Positions 17,209 to 26,567 are shown, numbered from the stretch's first letter. The stretch: 64,000 bases of DNA from Frigoribacterium sp. Leaf415 (GCF_001424645.1 NZ_LMQR01000001.1:1484149-1548148); one strand, 5' to 3'. The notes: a model not told the origin generated them from the sequence alone. A program made the numbers and translations.

Positions 17209-17946
17209 TCAGTGCGTCAGGATCTTCGCGAGGAAGTCCTGGGCACGGGTCGACTGCGGGTCGGTGAAGAACTGCTCGGGCGTCGCCTCTTCGACGATCT
17301 GACCGTCGGCCATGAAGACGACGCGGTCGGCGGCCTTGCGGGCGAACCCCATCTCGTGGGTGACGACGATCATCGTCATGCCGTCTTTCGCGAGCTGCAC
17401 CATGACGTCGAGGACCTCGGTGATCATCTCGGGGTCGAGCGCGCTGGTGGGCTCGTCGAGGAGCATCACCTTGGGGTCCATCGCCAGCGCCCGGGCGATC
17501 GCGACGCGCTGCTGCTGCCCGCCCGAGAGCTGCGACGGCATCTTGTCGGCCTGGTTCGCGACACCGACGCGCTCGAGCAGCTGCATCGCCCGCTCACGGG
17601 CCTTGGCCTTGCTGCGCTTGCGCACCTTGAGCTGGCCCAGCATGACGTTCTCGAGGATCGTCTTGTGCGAGAACAGGTTGAAGCTCTGGAACACCATGCC
17701 GACGTCGGCACGCAGACGGGCGAGCGCCGCACCCTCTTCGGGCAGACGCGTGCCGTCGATCGTGATGACGCCGTCGTCGATGGTCTCGAGGCGGTTGATC
17801 GCCCGGCAGAGGGTCGACTTGCCCGAACCGCTCGGGCCGATGACGACGACCACCTCGCCCTTGCCCACCGTCGTGGTGATGTCCTTCAGGACGTGCAGGT
17901 CACCGAAGTGCTTGTTGACGTGGTCGACCACGACGAGGGGTTCCAT
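17209..17946 (-). CDS. Amino acid ABC transporter ATP-binding protein (GluA-like)
   Basis: Powers the glutamate-type importer. The 245-residue product has Walker [10 protein letters not shown], a Q-loop, the signature [15 protein letters not shown] and Walker [16 protein letters not shown] at 17946 is chosen (product [15 protein letters not shown]); an ATG-less upstream extension adds four odd residues. First gene of the operon, with the order ATPase, binding protein, permease, permease as in corynebacterial gluABCD. Confidence 0.92.
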   Translation of the reverse strand: MEPLVVVDHVNKHFGDLHVLKDITTTVGKGEVVVVIGPSGSGKSTLCRAINRLETIDDGVITIDGTRLPEEGAALARLRADVGMVFQSFNLFSHKTILENVMLGQLKVRKRSKAKARERAMQLLERVGVANQADKMPSQLSGGQQQRVAIARALAMDPKVMLLDEPTSALDPEMITEVLDVMVQLAKDGMTMIVVTHEMGFARKAADRVVFMADGQIVEEATPEQFFTDPQSTRAQDFLAKILTH

Positions 17947-18050
17947 GCGCCCACACAAACAGACCCCCAGGTCGGGGTCAAATTCACAGTCGATTCTTAA
18001 TGAAAACGAAACGACGCGTTCGGTCGCGACGTACGCAGGGGACCCGACCC

Positions 18051-18076
18051 GCGCCTCCTGGTGGACGAGGAGGCGC
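18051..18076 (-). terminator. Terminator of the RNA methyltransferase gene
   Basis: A 9-bp perfect stem (arms GCGCCTCCT / AGGAGGCGC) with an 8-base loop begins at the last base of the methyltransferase stop codon. It reuses the dispersed motif. Confidence 0.75.
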
Positions 18077-18891
18077 TAGCTGCGGTGGGCGAAGGCACTC
18101 TCGTAGAGGCACACCGAGGCCGCCGTCGCGAGGTTCATCGATTCGGCGTGACCGTAGATGGGCACCACCAGGGCACGGTCGGCACGCGCGAGGTCCACGT
18201 CGGTGAGGCCTCGGGCCTCGTTGCCGAAGAGCCAGGCGGTCGGCTCGGCGAGCACGCCCTCGGTGCGGGCGGCGAGCAGGTCGTCTCCCTTGACGTCGGC
18301 GGCGAGCACCTGCAGGCCGACCTCACGGCACCGGTCGACGATCGCCGGAAGCTCGACGCCCACGGCGACCGGTACGTGGAACAGCGAACCCGTCGTGGAC
18401 CGCACGACCTTGGGGTTGTAGAGGTCGACGCTGCGGCCGGTCATGATGACCGCGTCGGCGCCCGCGGCGTCCGCGGCCCGGATGATGGTGCCGGCGTTGC
18501 CGGGGTCGCGGACCTCTTCGAGGATCACGATGAGCTTCGGCTCGGCAGCGAAGACGTCCTTCACCGACGTGGGGAACTGTCGGCAGACGGCGACGATGCC
18601 CTGCGGCGTGACCGTGTCGGCCATGGCCTCGAGCACCGGTTCGGTGACGAACTGGACGTCGATGCCCTCGGCGTCGGCAGCGGCCGCCACCTCGGGGTAG
18701 CGCTCGAGCGCGGTCGGGGTGCCGAAGAGCTCGACGATCAGCTCGGGCCGGAAGGCCAGGGCCTCACCGACCGACTGCGGCCCCTCGAGCAGGAACGTGC
18801 GGGTCTCGGTGCGGGCGTCGCGCTTCGACAGCTTGGCCACCGCCCGGACTCGGGGTGAACGGGGATTGTCGAGCAGGGAGTCGTGGGGCAC
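18076..18891 (-). CDS. TrmH/SpoU-family RNA 2'-O-methyltransferase
   Basis: Methylates a ribose 2'-OH in rRNA or tRNA using SAM. The 271-residue product has the N-terminal substrate-binding domain (RTFLLEGPQSVGEAL) and the SPOUT knot with the three usual motifs: EEVRDPGNAGTIIRAADA, TAWLFGNEARGL and VPIYGHAESMNLATAASVCLYE. The GTG at 18891 gives (V)PHDSLLDNPRSPRV, matching relatives; the start is not marked by a strong ribosome binding site. It lies downstream of rplT, a conserved actinobacterial position between rplT and pheST. Confidence 0.9.
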   Translation of the reverse strand: MPHDSLLDNPRSPRVRAVAKLSKRDARTETRTFLLEGPQSVGEALAFRPELIVELFGTPTALERYPEVAAAADAEGIDVQFVTEPVLEAMADTVTPQGIVAVCRQFPTSVKDVFAAEPKLIVILEEVRDPGNAGTIIRAADAAGADAVIMTGRSVDLYNPKVVRSTTGSLFHVPVAVGVELPAIVDRCREVGLQVLAADVKGDDLLAARTEGVLAEPTAWLFGNEARGLTDVDLARADRALVVPIYGHAESMNLATAASVCLYESAFAHRS

Positions 18892-18940
18892 CCGTCCATG
18901 ATGCCGCACGAGGACGGACGCCTGCCGCAGACGAACGAGA

Positions 18941-18978
18941 CCCGACGGCGACACCGGTGTGGGTGTCGGGCCGTCGGG
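18941..18978 (-). terminator. Terminator of infC-rpmI-rplT
   Basis: The inverted repeat CCCGACGGC...GCCGTCGGG, with inner arms GACACC/GGTGTC and a 2-base bulge, lies 24 bases after the rplT stop. No T-tract. Confidence 0.7.
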
Positions 18979-19001
18979 CCTCGAGGGTGGTGCGGGTGCG
19001 A

Positions 19002-19388
19002 CTACGCGGCGACCTTGGGGGCCGAGGTGTCGGCGGGCAGCGCGGCCTTGGCGGTGGCGACGAGCGACGCGAACGTGGCGGGCTCGTTGACGGCCAGCTC
19101 GGCCAGGATGCGACGGTCGACCTCGACGCCGGCCAGGGACAGACCCTGGATGAGGCGGTTGTAGGTCAGGCCGTTCGCACGCGACGCGGCGTTGATGCGC
19201 TGGATCCACAGGCGGCGGAACTCGCCCTTGCGTGCACGACGGTCACGGTACGAGTAGACGAGCGAGTGCGTGACCTGCTCTTTGGCCTTGCGGTACAGGC
19301 GCGAACGCTGACCGCGGTAACCCTCGGCACGCTCGAGGATGACGCGACGCTTCTTGGCGGCGTTGACCGCTCTCTTGACTCTTGCCAT
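19002..19388 (-). CDS. rplT: 50S ribosomal protein L20
   Basis: Binds 23S rRNA early in 50S assembly. The 128-residue product has the characteristic [15 protein letters not shown] start, the long basic N-terminal helix, and the [17 protein letters not shown] and [11 protein letters not shown] segments. A short Ala-rich tail after residue 118 is typical of actinobacteria. Third gene of the infC operon. Confidence 0.98.
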   Translation of the reverse strand: MARVKRAVNAAKKRRVILERAEGYRGQRSRLYRKAKEQVTHSLVYSYRDRRARKGEFRRLWIQRINAASRANGLTYNRLIQGLSLAGVEVDRRILAELAVNEPATFASLVATAKAALPADTSAPKVAA

Positions 19389-19418
19389 TTTCTTGTTCCT
19401 CTACGTTCGTGTCAGCGG

Positions 19419-19613
19419 TCAGTGACCGAGAAGCTTCTTGGCGACCTTGGCGTCAGCGGGCGCGAGCACCTGGTCCTGGTTCAGGCGAGCCTTGCGCTTG
19501 GCGCTCTTCACCTCGAGGTTGTGGCGCATGCCGGCCTGCTGCTTCATGATCTTGCCGGAACCGGTGACCTTGAAGCGCTTCTTGGCGCCGGAGTGGGTCT
19601 TCTGCTTGGGCAT
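19419..19613 (-). CDS. rpmI: 50S ribosomal protein L35
   Basis: Small structural protein of the large subunit. The 64-residue product matches the family in length and sequence ([21 protein letters not shown]). It follows the infC stop by 3 bases and lies 30 bases before rplT, so the three genes are one operon. Confidence 0.98.
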   Translation of the reverse strand: MPKQKTHSGAKKRFKVTGSGKIMKQQAGMRHNLEVKSAKRKARLNQDQVLAPADAKVAKKLLGH

Positions 19614-19616
19614 GTC

Positions 19617-20246
19617 TTACTTACTTTCTTCTGTCGGTCGGTCGGCCGGTGCATCGGCCGGGACCTCGTCGGACGTCGGGTGCTTCGGCGGCTTGTTGGC
19701 CGCCTTGCGAGCTTCTGCCTCGGCCTTGGCCTCGGACTTGTTCTTGTGCGGGCCGATGACCATGACCATGTTGCGGCCGTCGATGGTGGGCGTCGACTCG
19801 ACGCTGCCCCACTCGGAGACGTCTTCGGCGAAGCGCTGGAGGAGGCGGACACCCTGGTCGGGACGCGACTGCTCGCGGCCACGGAAGAGGATCATGGCCT
19901 TGACCTTGTCGCCGCCCTGGAGGAAGCCCTCGGCGCGCTTGCGCTTCGTCTCGTAGTCGTGCTTGTCGATCTTCAGGCGGAAACGGACCTCTTTGAGGAT
20001 CGTGTTCGCCTGGTTGCGACGGGCTTCTTTCGCCTTCTGCGCAGCCTCGTACTTGAACTTTCCGTGATCCATGATCTTGGCCACGGGAGGCTTCGAGTTG
20101 GGGGCCACCTCGACCAGGTCGAGCTCGGCCTCTGCGGCGAGACGCAGGGCCATGGCGATGGGAACGACGCCGATCTGCTCACCTGCGGGCCCGACGAGGC
20201 GGACCTCGGGGACGCGGATACGGTCGTTCGTACGGGGATCGCTGAT
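19617..20246 (-). CDS. infC: Translation initiation factor IF-3, non-canonical AUC start
   Basis: Binds the 30S subunit and rejects non-standard initiation. The 209-residue product begins at ATC ([20 protein letters not shown]), with AGGAG six bases upstream. The N-domain is followed by the [21 protein letters not shown] linker/C-domain segment. The long Lys/Ala-rich tail ends ...[12 protein letters not shown]. No ATG, GTG or TTG is near this ribosome binding site in frame. The in-frame ATG at 20351 gives a 35-residue non-conserved extension across a hairpin. A rare start codon lets IF-3 repress its own translation, as known in E. coli (AUU). Confidence 0.93.
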   Translation of the reverse strand: MSDPRTNDRIRVPEVRLVGPAGEQIGVVPIAMALRLAAEAELDLVEVAPNSKPPVAKIMDHGKFKYEAAQKAKEARRNQANTILKEVRFRLKIDKHDYETKRKRAEGFLQGGDKVKAMILFRGREQSRPDQGVRLLQRFAEDVSEWGSVESTPTIDGRNMVMVIGPHKNKSEAKAEAEARKAANKPPKHPTSDEVPADAPADRPTEESK

Positions 20247-20515
20247 GCGGAACTCCTCTGTCGTTTCTTCTGCATCTGGCGGGGCCGGACGGCCTCGCCA
20301 GAGAAAGAGGAGTTTCGCGCGGGCGTCATCTAGGAACGCATCACACTGCACCCTGGCTGCTCGATCGCCGTCTGCTGCACCCCTCTGACGAGGAGCGAGG
20401 CGGGACGGTGGTGCTGATCGAACGGGGTGCCAACAACCCGGTAACCTTGTCTAACGGTCAAGCGCGGGTGGGAGAATCTCCACTTTCGCACGGAGCAGAC
20501 GCTCCGAGCCTGGAC
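20247..20515 (-). promoter_or_regulatory. Structured 5' leader of infC
   Basis: About 265 bases separate a -10-like TAAACT (20517-20522) from the infC start. The leader RNA can form hairpins at 20492-20505 (GGAGC/GCTCC), 20468-20483 (GTGGAG/CTCCCAC) and 20276-20301 (11-bp stem, one mismatch, just before the ribosome binding site). Regulatory leaders before infC-rpmI-rplT operons are known in several phyla; this one is a candidate by position and structure. Confidence 0.55.
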
Positions 20516-20537
20516 GAGTTTAGCAGAGGATCAGTTC

Positions 20538-20978
20538 GTGAGCCACTCCCCCGACGACGCACCCATTCCCGACGCCCGCTTCGGCGATCCGGCACCGGCC
20601 ACGTCGCCCGAATCCTCCCCCGCGACGGCGCGGTTCGAGGACGACCTGCGGTTCGGTGACGACGCCGCACGCGACATCGCGGACGTCAACGCGGTCGAGG
20701 TGATCAACACGGTCTGCGTCCACCTGATGAGCGCAGCCGCGGTCAAGGTCGGCCTGGCCGACGACCCGCAGCGACAGACCGACCTCGACGAGGCCCGCAA
20801 GCTCATCACCTCGCTCGCCGGGCTCGTGACCGCCAGCGCTCCCGAGATCGGCGACCAGCACGCCCGCGCGCTGCGCGACGGCTTGCGATCGCTGCAACTC
20901 GCCTTCCGCGAGGCGTCGGCCATCCCCGACGCCATCGGTCAGGGGCCCGGCGAGAAGTACACCGGCCCCGTCAACTGA
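20538..20978 (+). CDS. DUF1844 family protein
   Basis: Conserved actinobacterial protein of unknown function, usually divergent from infC as here. The 146-residue product has a disordered acidic/Pro-rich N-terminus (1-45). The conserved DUF1844 helical domain follows, with DVNAVEVINTVCVHLMSAAAVKVGL, a DEARKLITSLAGLV segment, and RDGLRSLQLAFREAS. GTG at 20538 is preceded by AGAGGA. Cytosolic, no signal or membrane segment. Confidence 0.9.
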   Translation: MSHSPDDAPIPDARFGDPAPATSPESSPATARFEDDLRFGDDAARDIADVNAVEVINTVCVHLMSAAAVKVGLADDPQRQTDLDEARKLITSLAGLVTASAPEIGDQHARALRDGLRSLQLAFREASAIPDAIGQGPGEKYTGPVN

Positions 20979-21053
20979 CCGGCACGTCGGACACCACCGG
21001 CCCCGTCGACCGAACAGCGCGTCGAGCACCGCCGGCACCTCGTGCACGACGTG

Positions 21054-21067
21054 GCCGCTCGAGCGGC
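21054..21067. repeat. 14-bp perfect palindrome between convergent genes
   Basis: GCCGCTCGAGCGGC lies between the convergent DUF1844 and SseB-like genes. It may be a weak bidirectional terminator, but the stem is short for that role. Confidence 0.35.
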
Positions 21068-21074
21068 GGGCACC

Positions 21075-21878
21075 TCAGCCCGGTACGACCTTGACCGCCA
21101 TGCTGTCGACCCGGTCGACGATCACCGGGTCGGCGGCCCAGGCCGCCTGCAGTCGCTGCAGCAACGACTGCAGGGCGTCCCGGTCGAGGCCGGACGTCAC
21201 GCCCAGCTGGACGACGATCTCGGGGGCACCGAGCCGGGCGTCTCGATAACCGGGCGCGACGACCAGGCTGACCAGCGCCTCCTCGTCGCGTGACGCGTCG
21301 AGGAACGCACGCAGGACGTCCTCGTCGTGGTGACTCGGCACCCACGGCAGGTCTTGCGCGACCGCCCAGACGGCCGGACGACGCAGACCGAACTCGGTGA
21401 TCGATCCGGGGTCGATCACGATGCGGTCGGTCGACTCCGAGGCGGCCGCGAGGGCCACGCGCCGAGCCTCCACCGGCACCGGTCGGGCCGCAGGACGCCA
21501 GCGCGTCAGGGTCTCGACCGAGGTGAAGGCCGGCAAGACGTCGCGGCCGTCCGGACCCGAGACCGTGACGATCGAGAGCTCCTGCGTCTTGTCGACACGG
21601 CGGCCGTGGTCGTCGAGACCCTCGTCACCCGCCACCGCGACCAGCGGCACGAGCAGACGAGCGGGACGCAGGGCGTCGACGACCTCGCTCTCGCCGAGCC
21701 GCCCCTCGCGGAACCCGAGGAGGGCGTCGAGCAGCCTCGGGTCGGCGGACCCGTCGTCGCCCGCGTGGGCCGTGTCGTGGTGGTCGAAGGTGCGTCCCGC
21801 CCAGGGCCGCCCGGCGCTGTCGGCGCCGTGGCCGGGATCGTCGGGGGCGTGCCCCGGTTCGTCCGGCACGGTCGTCAT
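21075..21878 (-). CDS. SseB-family protein
   Basis: The 267-residue product has a disordered N-terminus (1-45). An SseB N-terminal-like domain follows (ARLLVPLVAVAGDEG... LPAFTSVETLTRWRP... IVIDPGS), then a C-terminal segment resembling the SseB C-terminal domain. Relatives sit next to hisA/priA in many actinobacteria. ATG at 21878 shares a base with the hisA stop (TGATG), implying coupling. Molecular function is unknown; an enhanced-serine-sensitivity role is known only by name for E. coli SseB. Confidence 0.85.
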   Translation of the reverse strand: MTTVPDEPGHAPDDPGHGADSAGRPWAGRTFDHHDTAHAGDDGSADPRLLDALLGFREGRLGESEVVDALRPARLLVPLVAVAGDEGLDDHGRRVDKTQELSIVTVSGPDGRDVLPAFTSVETLTRWRPAARPVPVEARRVALAAASESTDRIVIDPGSITEFGLRRPAVWAVAQDLPWVPSHHDEDVLRAFLDASRDEEALVSLVVAPGYRDARLGAPEIVVQLGVTSGLDRDALQSLLQRLQAAWAADPVIVDRVDSMAVKVVPG

Positions 21879-22624
21879 CAGTTCGACGCGACGTCGAGGG
21901 CAGCGGCGAGCGTGAACGCCCCCGAGTAGAGCGCCTTGCCGACGATGGCGCCCTCGAGCCCCTGGGGCACGAGCTCGCGCAGGGCCGCGAGGTCGTCGAG
22001 GCTCGAGATGCCGCCCGACGCGATCACCGGACGGTCGGTGTGTTCCATCACCTGCCGCAGCAGGTCGACGTTGGGCCCCTGGAGCGTGCCGTCCTTCGTC
22101 ACGTCGGTGACGACGTACCGCGCACAACCGGCCTCTTCCAGCCGCGCGAGGACCGTCCAGAGATCGCCGCCCTCTTCGGTCCAGCCCCGTGCCGCCAGCG
22201 TCGTGCCGCGGACGTCGAGCCCGACGGCCACCGCCTCGCCGTACTCGGCGATGACGTGGGCGGCCCATTCGGGGTTCTCGAGGGCCGCCGTGCCGAGGTT
22301 GATGCGCTTCACGCCGGTGCTCAGCGCGTCCTCGAGGGACTTGTCGTCGCGGATGCCACCGCTGAGCTCGACGTTGACGCCCTTGACCTGCTTGATGACC
22401 TTCTTGATCACGGCACGGTTGTCACCTCGCCCGAAGGCGGCGTCGAGGTCGACCAGGTGCAGCCATTCGGCGCCCTGGCTCGCCCAGTCGTCGGCTGCCG
22501 AGACCGGGTCGCCGTAGTTCGTCTCGCTGCCGGCCTCACCCTGGGTCAGGCGCACGGCCTGACCGCCCGCCACGTCGACGGCGGGGAACAGGGTCAGGGC
22601 GGGGGTGGTGCAGAACTCGCTCAT
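21878..22624 (-). CDS. hisA: Phosphoribosyl isomerase (HisA, possibly bifunctional PriA)
   Basis: Isomerises ProFAR to PRFAR in histidine synthesis. In many actinobacteria the same enzyme (PriA) also does the TrpF reaction. The 248-residue TIM barrel has the first catalytic Asp in [15 protein letters not shown], the phosphate loops ELSGGIRD and IASGGISS, and the second Asp in [14 protein letters not shown] at 22624 has GAGAG upstream. It is separated from hisH by a 67-base gap containing the dispersed motif. Whether trpF exists elsewhere cannot be seen. Confidence 0.95.
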   Translation of the reverse strand: MSEFCTTPALTLFPAVDVAGGQAVRLTQGEAGSETNYGDPVSAADDWASQGAEWLHLVDLDAAFGRGDNRAVIKKVIKQVKGVNVELSGGIRDDKSLEDALSTGVKRINLGTAALENPEWAAHVIAEYGEAVAVGLDVRGTTLAARGWTEEGGDLWTVLARLEEAGCARYVVTDVTKDGTLQGPNVDLLRQVMEHTDRPVIASGGISSLDDLAALRELVPQGLEGAIVGKALYSGAFTLAAALDVASN

Positions 22625-22691
22625 GTCGTCTCTCTCACGGTGCCGGGGCACCGCAGGGTCAGGAGGCGCGATCGGGTCGGTCGCGTCGGGG

Positions 22692-23330
22692 TCAGAGGGT
22701 GCCGAGCCAGTTCGAGAGCAACCGGATGCCCGGCTGCCCCGACTTCTCGGGGTGGAACTGCGTCGCCCAGAGCGGGCCGTTCTCGACGGCGGCGACGAAG
22801 CGGCCGCCGTGGTCGGCCCAGGTCACGTGCGGCTCGGTGAAGGGACGGATCACGTCGAGCGACCACTCTTGCGCGGCGTACGAGTGGACGAAGTAGAACC
22901 GCTCGTCGGCGACTCCGTCGAACAGCACGCTGCCCTCGGGCACGTCGACGGTGTTCCAGCCCATGTGCGGCAGCACGTCGGCCTTCAGCTCGTCGACCAC
23001 GCCGGGCCACGCCCCGAGGCCACCCGTGCTGTTGCCGCGTTCGACGCCGCCCTCGAAGAAGACCTGCATGCCCACGCAGATGCCCATGACCGGACGCCCG
23101 CCGGCCAGCCGCCGGTCGATCAGCTCGCCACCGCGCACGGACTCGAGCTGACTCATGACGGCCGAGAACGCGCCGACACCGGGGACGAAGAGGCCGTCGG
23201 CCGCCTGTACCCGGGCACGGTCGGCGGTCAGCTCGACGTCGGCGCCGGCGAGCTCGAGTGCCTTGACAGCCGAGTGGACGTTGCCGCTGCCGTAGTCGAG
23301 GACGACGACGGAGGGACGGGCGCCCGTCAC
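22692..23330 (-). CDS. hisH: Imidazole glycerol phosphate synthase, glutaminase subunit
   Basis: Releases ammonia from glutamine for HisF. The 212-residue class I amidotransferase has the nucleophile Cys85 in GICVGMQ and the His-Glu pair in [13 protein letters not shown] at 23330 overlaps the hisB stop as GTGA. The partner hisF is not in the window. Confidence 0.96.
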   Translation of the reverse strand: MTGARPSVVVLDYGSGNVHSAVKALELAGADVELTADRARVQAADGLFVPGVGAFSAVMSQLESVRGGELIDRRLAGGRPVMGICVGMQVFFEGGVERGNSTGGLGAWPGVVDELKADVLPHMGWNTVDVPEGSVLFDGVADERFYFVHSYAAQEWSLDVIRPFTEPHVTWADHGGRFVAAVENGPLWATQFHPEKSGQPGIRLLSNWLGTL

Positions 23331-23953
23331 AGGGCACCCTTCGTCGACGGGATGCCACTGACGCGCGGGTCGGGCTGGACGGCCTGACGGAGCGCCCGGG
23401 CGAACGCCTTGAACTCGGCCTCGGCGATGTGGTGCGGATCTCGCCCGCCCAGCACGCGGACGTGCACGGTGATGCCGGCGTGGAAGGTGATCGCCTCGAA
23501 GACGTGACGGACCATCGAGCCGGTGAAGTGCCCGCCGATGAGGTGGTACTCGAACCCCTCGGGCTCACCCGTGTGCACGAGGTACGGACGCCCCGACACG
23601 TCGACGACCGCCTGCACGAGGGCCTCGTCGAGCGGGACGAGCGCGTCGCCGTAGCGCGAGATGCCGGACTTGTCGCCGAGCGCCTGCTTCAAAGCGGTGC
23701 CGAACGTGATGCCGATGTCTTCGACCGTGTGGTGCACGTCGATGTGGGTGTCACCCGTCGCCGCGACGTCGAGGTCGATCAACGAGTGCTTCGAGAGCGC
23801 CGTCAGGAGGTGGTCGAAGAAGGGCACCGACGAGTCGATCGTCGATCGGCCTGAGCCGTCGAGATCGAGGGCGAGCGTGATGCTCGACTCGCTCGTGGCA
23901 CGCGAGAGGGAGGCGGTACGGGCGGCACTGGTCGTCTCGGTCACGTCGGTCAC
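23327..23953 (-). CDS. hisB: Imidazoleglycerol-phosphate dehydratase
   Basis: Mn-dependent dehydration in histidine synthesis. The 208-residue monofunctional enzyme has the metal-binding motifs FFDHLLTAL and HHTVEDIGI in the first half and their repeat-related counterparts [11 protein letters not shown] and [17 protein letters not shown] in the second. GTG at 23953 overlaps the hisC stop (GTGA). Confidence 0.97.
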   Translation of the reverse strand: MTDVTETTSAARTASLSRATSESSITLALDLDGSGRSTIDSSVPFFDHLLTALSKHSLIDLDVAATGDTHIDVHHTVEDIGITFGTALKQALGDKSGISRYGDALVPLDEALVQAVVDVSGRPYLVHTGEPEGFEYHLIGGHFTGSMVRHVFEAITFHAGITVHVRVLGGRDPHHIAEAEFKAFARALRQAVQPDPRVSGIPSTKGAL

Positions 23954-25035
23954 GAAGAGAGCCTAATGTCGCGGAGCGCCTCGAGGAACGCGGTGGTCTC
24001 GGCCTCGGTGCCCGCACTGACCCTCAGGTGGTTCGGGATGCCGAGGTTGCGGACGATGACACCCCGCTCGAGCAGGCGCTCGAAGACGTCGGTGGGGTCG
24101 TCGACCCCGCCGAAGAGGACGAAGTTCGACCACGTGGGCCACGGCTCGTACCCGAGTTCGGTCAAGTCGTGCACGATGCGATCACGCTGGGCCTTGATGT
24201 CGTCGACCATGGCGAGCATCTCGCTCGCGTGCGAGAGCGCTGCGACGGCCGCCGCCTGCGTCAGGGACGAGAGGTGGTACGGGAGGCGCACGAGACGCAT
24301 CGCGTCGGCCACGGCCGGGTGCGCGGCCAGGTAGCCGACCCGGGCACCGGCGAACGCGAACGCCTTGCTCATCGTGCGGGACACGATCAGCCGCTCGCGG
24401 CCTGCCAGCAGGGTCAGTGCCGTCGGCTGATCGGCGGGCATGAACTCGGCGTAGGCCTCGTCGACGAAGACGATGCCGTCCGTGGCGTCGTAGGCAGCCT
24501 CGATCGTGGCGAGATCGAGGGGGGTACCCGTGGGGTTGTTCGGCCCGCAGAAGAAGACGATGTCGGGACGGGTGCGTTCGATCTCGGAGACCGCGGTCTC
24601 GGGTGAGATGCGGAACCCCTCGTCACGGCGACCCTCGACCCACCGACTGCCGGTGCCCGTGGCGATGATCGAGTGCATCGAGTAGGTGGGAGGAAACCCC
24701 AGGACGGAGCGGCCCGGGCCGCCGAAGGCCTGGAGGAGCTGCTGGATGACCTCGTTGGAGCCGTTCGCCGCCCAGATGTTGTCTCGGGTGAGACCGTGCC
24801 CGAGGTAAGCCGCGAGCGAGTCACGCAACGTCGTGAACTCGCGATCGGGGTACCGGTTGACGTCGAGGACCGCCCGGGCCACCGACTCGACGATGTCGCG
24901 AGCGACGTCTTCGGGAATGGGATGCGTGTTCTCGTTGACGTTGAGAGCGACCGGGACCTTCTTCTGGGGAGCGCCGTACGGCGTCAGTCCCCGGAGGTCG
25001 TCACGGATGGGCAGGTCGTCGAGACTGAAGGACAC
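23950..25035 (-). CDS. hisC: Histidinol-phosphate aminotransferase
   Basis: PLP-dependent transamination of imidazole acetol phosphate. The 361-residue product has [11 protein letters not shown] near the N-terminus, the PLP lysine in [20 protein letters not shown], and the Arg that binds the substrate carboxylate near the C-terminus ([11 protein letters not shown]). It is the first visible gene of the his unit; a -10 element TACGAT (25042-25047) lies 6 bases before the GTG, so no hisD precedes it here. Confidence 0.96.
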   Translation of the reverse strand: MSFSLDDLPIRDDLRGLTPYGAPQKKVPVALNVNENTHPIPEDVARDIVESVARAVLDVNRYPDREFTTLRDSLAAYLGHGLTRDNIWAANGSNEVIQQLLQAFGGPGRSVLGFPPTYSMHSIIATGTGSRWVEGRRDEGFRISPETAVSEIERTRPDIVFFCGPNNPTGTPLDLATIEAAYDATDGIVFVDEAYAEFMPADQPTALTLLAGRERLIVSRTMSKAFAFAGARVGYLAAHPAVADAMRLVRLPYHLSSLTQAAAVAALSHASEMLAMVDDIKAQRDRIVHDLTELGYEPWPTWSNFVLFGGVDDPTDVFERLLERGVIVRNLGIPNHLRVSAGTEAETTAFLEALRDIRLSS

Positions 25036-25095
25036 CCCACCATCGTACGGGTGGGCCGACGGGGTGTCGGCTCGGTCACCATCGCGCAGACACGA

Positions 25096-25128
25096 CGCCG
25101 ACGGGCCGGATCGCCCGCCTCGTCGGCG
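25096..25128 (-). terminator. Probable terminator of the LysM gene
   Basis: Inverted repeat CGCCGACGGGC / GCCC...CGTCGGCG with a small bulge, just after the LysM gene stop and before hisC. Confidence 0.5.
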
Positions 25129-25136
25129 ACGGCGCT

Positions 25137-25505
25137 TCAGCGGGCGTACTGAGCGGGGACGGCGAGGCTCTGACCGGCGGAGACCTCGGCGCTAGGAAGG
25201 TTGTTGAGCGAGACGAGGTCGGCGATGACGTCGCGGGGATCGGCATCGGGGTCGATCTCAGACGCGACCTGCCAGAGCGTCTCGCCGCCGTCGACGGTCA
25301 CGTGCTGGAACTCGGTGCGACCCGTCGTGTCGGACGCCACCGCGCCGCCTCCGTTGAGGACGAGCGCGCCTGCCACGACGACGAGCGGGACCGCCACGAG
25401 CGCGGCGACGACCGCACGGCCCCGTCGGGTGATGCGCAGACGCGTGCGCACGACTCGGGTCGAGTCGACGGGGGACGCAACTGCTGATGCTGAGGTGACG
25501 CTCAT
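25137..25505 (-). CDS. LysM-domain membrane protein, SOS-linked (ChiZ/DivS/YneA-type position)
   Basis: The 122-residue product has a basic cytoplasmic N-terminus (1-31) and one transmembrane helix (about 32-50). An extracytoplasmic LysM domain follows (FQHVTVDGGETLWQVASEIDPDADPRDVIADLVSLNNL...VSAGQSLAVP). It is divergent from lexA with a LexA-type box over its promoter. In mycobacteria (Rv2719c/ChiZ), corynebacteria (DivS) and Bacillus (YneA) the gene in this position is SOS-induced and halts division. That role is inferred from position and architecture. ATG at 25505 has AAAGGA upstream. Confidence 0.85.
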   Translation of the reverse strand: MSVTSASAVASPVDSTRVVRTRLRITRRGRAVVAALVAVPLVVVAGALVLNGGGAVASDTTGRTEFQHVTVDGGETLWQVASEIDPDADPRDVIADLVSLNNLPSAEVSAGQSLAVPAQYAR

Positions 25506-25588
25506 GAGGTGGTCCTTTCACCGTGGAAGACAGGGGACGAGTTCGTGCCCGGCACTCGGCCGGGAATGCCGGACACGAAGACGTGTTC

Positions 25589-25619
25589 CGAACATACATT
25601 CGATTGCCGACGCTTTCAA
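25589..25619 (-). promoter_or_regulatory. LysM gene promoter with overlapping SOS box
   Basis: On the minus strand, -35 TTGAAA (25614-25619) and -10 TATGTT (25591-25596) are 17 bases apart. A LexA box CGAACATACATTCG (25589-25602; one mismatch to CGAAC-N4-GTTCG) covers the -10. LexA binding here would block RNA polymerase. Confidence 0.8.
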
Positions 25620-25681
25620 CCCCTGTGATGGCTGATCCAGGTCGGAATCGATGCGGATCGGGGAGCGAGAACGCGACACAC

Positions 25682-25722
25682 TCGAACATGTGTTTTGTCG
25701 ACACGGCCTGATCGGATACGGT
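25682..25722 (+). promoter_or_regulatory. lexA promoter with SOS box
   Basis: The box TCGAACATGTGTTTTG (25682-25697) resembles the actinobacterial LexA site with a degenerate right half. It overlaps -35 TTGTCG (25695-25700); -10 TACGGT lies at 25717-25722 after a 16-base spacer. This fits lexA autorepression. Confidence 0.75.
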
Positions 25723-25777
25723 TTCGATCGGTGGTAGGAGTCAAACAGGGACCACCGACATCGACGGCAGGAGACCC

Positions 25778-26491
25778 ATGAGCGACCCGAAGCGCACCCC
25801 GCAGGCGGCCCCCGACGCCCCCCGTCAGCTCGATCCCGGCGTCCTCCCCCGCAAGGAGTTGACGGCGAAGCAAGCGTCGATCCTCGCCGCGATCACCGAG
25901 AGCATCGGTCACCGCGGGTATCCGCCGAGCATGCGCGAGATCGGCGACGCCGTCGGCCTCAAGTCCCTGTCGAGCGTCACGCACCAGCTCAACCAGCTCG
26001 AACTAGCCGGCAAGATCCGCCGTGACCCCAACCGACCCCGAGCCCTCGAGGTCCTCGTGGACGCCACGGCGCCGGCGACTCCCCCGGCGACCGTCTTCAC
26101 GACGAGTGACGACGGCGACACGGCTCACGTCCCCATGGTCGGACGGATCGCCGCCGGCATCCCCATCACAGCCGAGCAGCAGATCGAGGACGTGATGCCC
26201 CTGCCGCGTCAACTGGTCGGCAAGGGCGAACTGTTCATGTTGCGGGTGGTCGGCGACTCGATGATCGACGCGGCCATCTGCGACGGGGACTGGGTCGTCG
26301 TGCGGCAGCAGCAGGACGCCGAGAACGGTGACATCGTCGCGGCCATGCTCGACGACGAGGCGACCGTCAAGGTGTTCCGCCAGCGAGACGGCCACACCTG
26401 GTTGCTTCCCCGCAACAGCGCCTTCGAGCCCATCGTCGGCGACCACGCCCAGATCGTCGGCAAGGTCGTCGCCGTCCTGCGGTCGGTCTGA
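25778..26491 (+). CDS. lexA: LexA repressor
   Basis: SOS repressor and self-cleaving serine protease. The 237-residue product has a disordered N-terminus and the winged-helix HTH ([20 protein letters not shown]...[21 protein letters not shown]). The cleavage site is Ala126-Gly127 (RIAAGIPI), and the catalytic dyad is Ser161 (GDSMID) and Lys198 (ATVKVF). ATG at 25778 lies about 50 bases after the predicted transcription start. Divergent from the LysM gene; a strong bidirectional hairpin follows. Confidence 0.98.
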   Translation: MSDPKRTPQAAPDAPRQLDPGVLPRKELTAKQASILAAITESIGHRGYPPSMREIGDAVGLKSLSSVTHQLNQLELAGKIRRDPNRPRALEVLVDATAPATPPATVFTTSDDGDTAHVPMVGRIAAGIPITAEQQIEDVMPLPRQLVGKGELFMLRVVGDSMIDAAICDGDWVVVRQQQDAENGDIVAAMLDDEATVKVFRQRDGHTWLLPRNSAFEPIVGDHAQIVGKVVAVLRSV

Positions 26492-26527
26492 CAGGCGCAC
26501 CCCCGACTCACGCGCCACCCGGCACAC

Positions 26528-26567
26528 GACGAAGCGCCGACCACCTCGAGGTGGTCGGCGCTTCGTC
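26528..26567. terminator. Bidirectional terminator between lexA and hflX
   Basis: A perfect 40-base palindrome (arm GACGAAGCGCCGACCACCTC) lies between the convergent lexA and hflX stops, serving both. Confidence 0.9.

Noticed and set aside
20247..20351. Extension of infC to the in-frame ATG at 20351, or an out-of-frame leader peptide starting at the ATG just after the 20276-20301 hairpin.
   Set aside because: The extension is not conserved and crosses a hairpin, while the ATC start has an ideal AGGAG and the conserved N-terminus. The leader peptide frame is only the +1 shadow of infC.
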